Part shown: positions 47,516 through 47,570 of the stretch, piece after piece
Layout of the letters: every line of letters starts with the position of its first letter
How positions within the stretch are numbered: the first letter of the stretch is position 1
Source of the DNA: Stenotrophomonas sp. Ste86
Lineage (GTDB): Bacteria > Pseudomonadota > Gammaproteobacteria > Xanthomonadales > Xanthomonadaceae
Reading direction: 5' to 3'
NCBI RefSeq assembly: GCF_024519465.1
Contig: NZ_JALJRW010000028.1
Coordinates: 1 to 47,570, forward strand
DNA length: 47,570 nucleotides
Notes under the pieces: model-generated
The model's input: the letters and a program-made list of their open reading frames with translations, nothing else
Databases searched by the model: none
What the model was told of the DNA's origin: nothing
Translations under genes and position numbers: made by a program

Positions 47516-47570
47516 GGTTCTTCACCCAACTCCGGGGAAGGCCGCCCGGATCTTCAGGAAGAAGTACGCG
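47516..47570. other. Window end, possible 3' tip of a leftward gene
   Basis: On the minus strand 47570-47522 reads without interruption as ..AYFFLKIRAAFPGVG then TGA. It could be the end of a convergent gene beginning outside the window; 16 codons are too few to identify it. Confidence 0.25.

Overview
This is a high-GC window from a Gammaproteobacterium of the Xanthomonadaceae, most probably Stenotrophomonas. Two things point there. The replication-origin gene order is rpmH-dnaA-dnaN-recF-gyrB followed by a tonB-exbB-exbD-exbD block. Several GTAG-headed stem-loop repeats also match the SMAG/REP type described in Stenotrophomonas maltophilia. The species cannot be fixed from the sequence alone. 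No tRNA, rRNA, insertion sequence, prophage or CRISPR array was seen.

Left part (1-20,400), accessory. A giant Ig/Calx-beta autotransporter (304-5589, minus) is divergent from three tandem phage-tail-collar ('microcystin-dependent') proteins. These are followed by a GNAT acetyltransferase whose start codon overlaps the third collar stop, and by a small DUF6916-like gene that converges on it. Next come a glutathione peroxidase, a Cys-rich lipoprotein, RmuC, a truncated glutathione S-transferase, a nitroreductase, an MDR oxidoreductase with a divergent LysR regulator, a LysE-type exporter, a small orphan protein, a second LysR divergent from an aldo/keto reductase, a small secreted protein and an APC-family amino-acid permease. 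Two ~207-bp near-identical palindromic repeat clusters lie at 1-207 and 20,111-20,318 in direct orientation and bracket this block.

Middle (20,400-31,700). A secreted M19 dipeptidase, RlmI, a TerC-family membrane protein behind a yybP-ykoY-type (Mn2+) riboswitch with a visible promoter, a rhomboid protease, an unrecognised membrane protein, a secreted glycerophosphodiesterase and MnmE. Between mnmE and yidC sits the most unusual gene of the window. It encodes an 891-residue predicted lipoprotein that joins a NodB-type polysaccharide deacetylase, a caspase-like (C14) domain with an intact His/Cys pair and an EF-hand-like loop, and C-terminal TPRs.

Right part (31,800-47,570), the origin core. 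yidC, rnpA and rpmH run leftward and dnaA, dnaN, recF and gyrB run rightward. DnaA boxes lie in the rpmH-dnaA, dnaA-dnaN and dnaN-recF gaps. Three exact parS-like palindromes and one near match (GTTCCACGTGGAAC) lie between dnaN and the end of recF. The 944-bp dnaN-recF gap is AT-rich in part and carries its own inverted repeats. After gyrB come a CPBP-family protease, an M48 lipoprotein metalloprotease, a TPR gene interrupted by an in-frame amber codon, and the TonB energising operon tonB-exbB-exbD1-exbD2, ending in a strong terminator.
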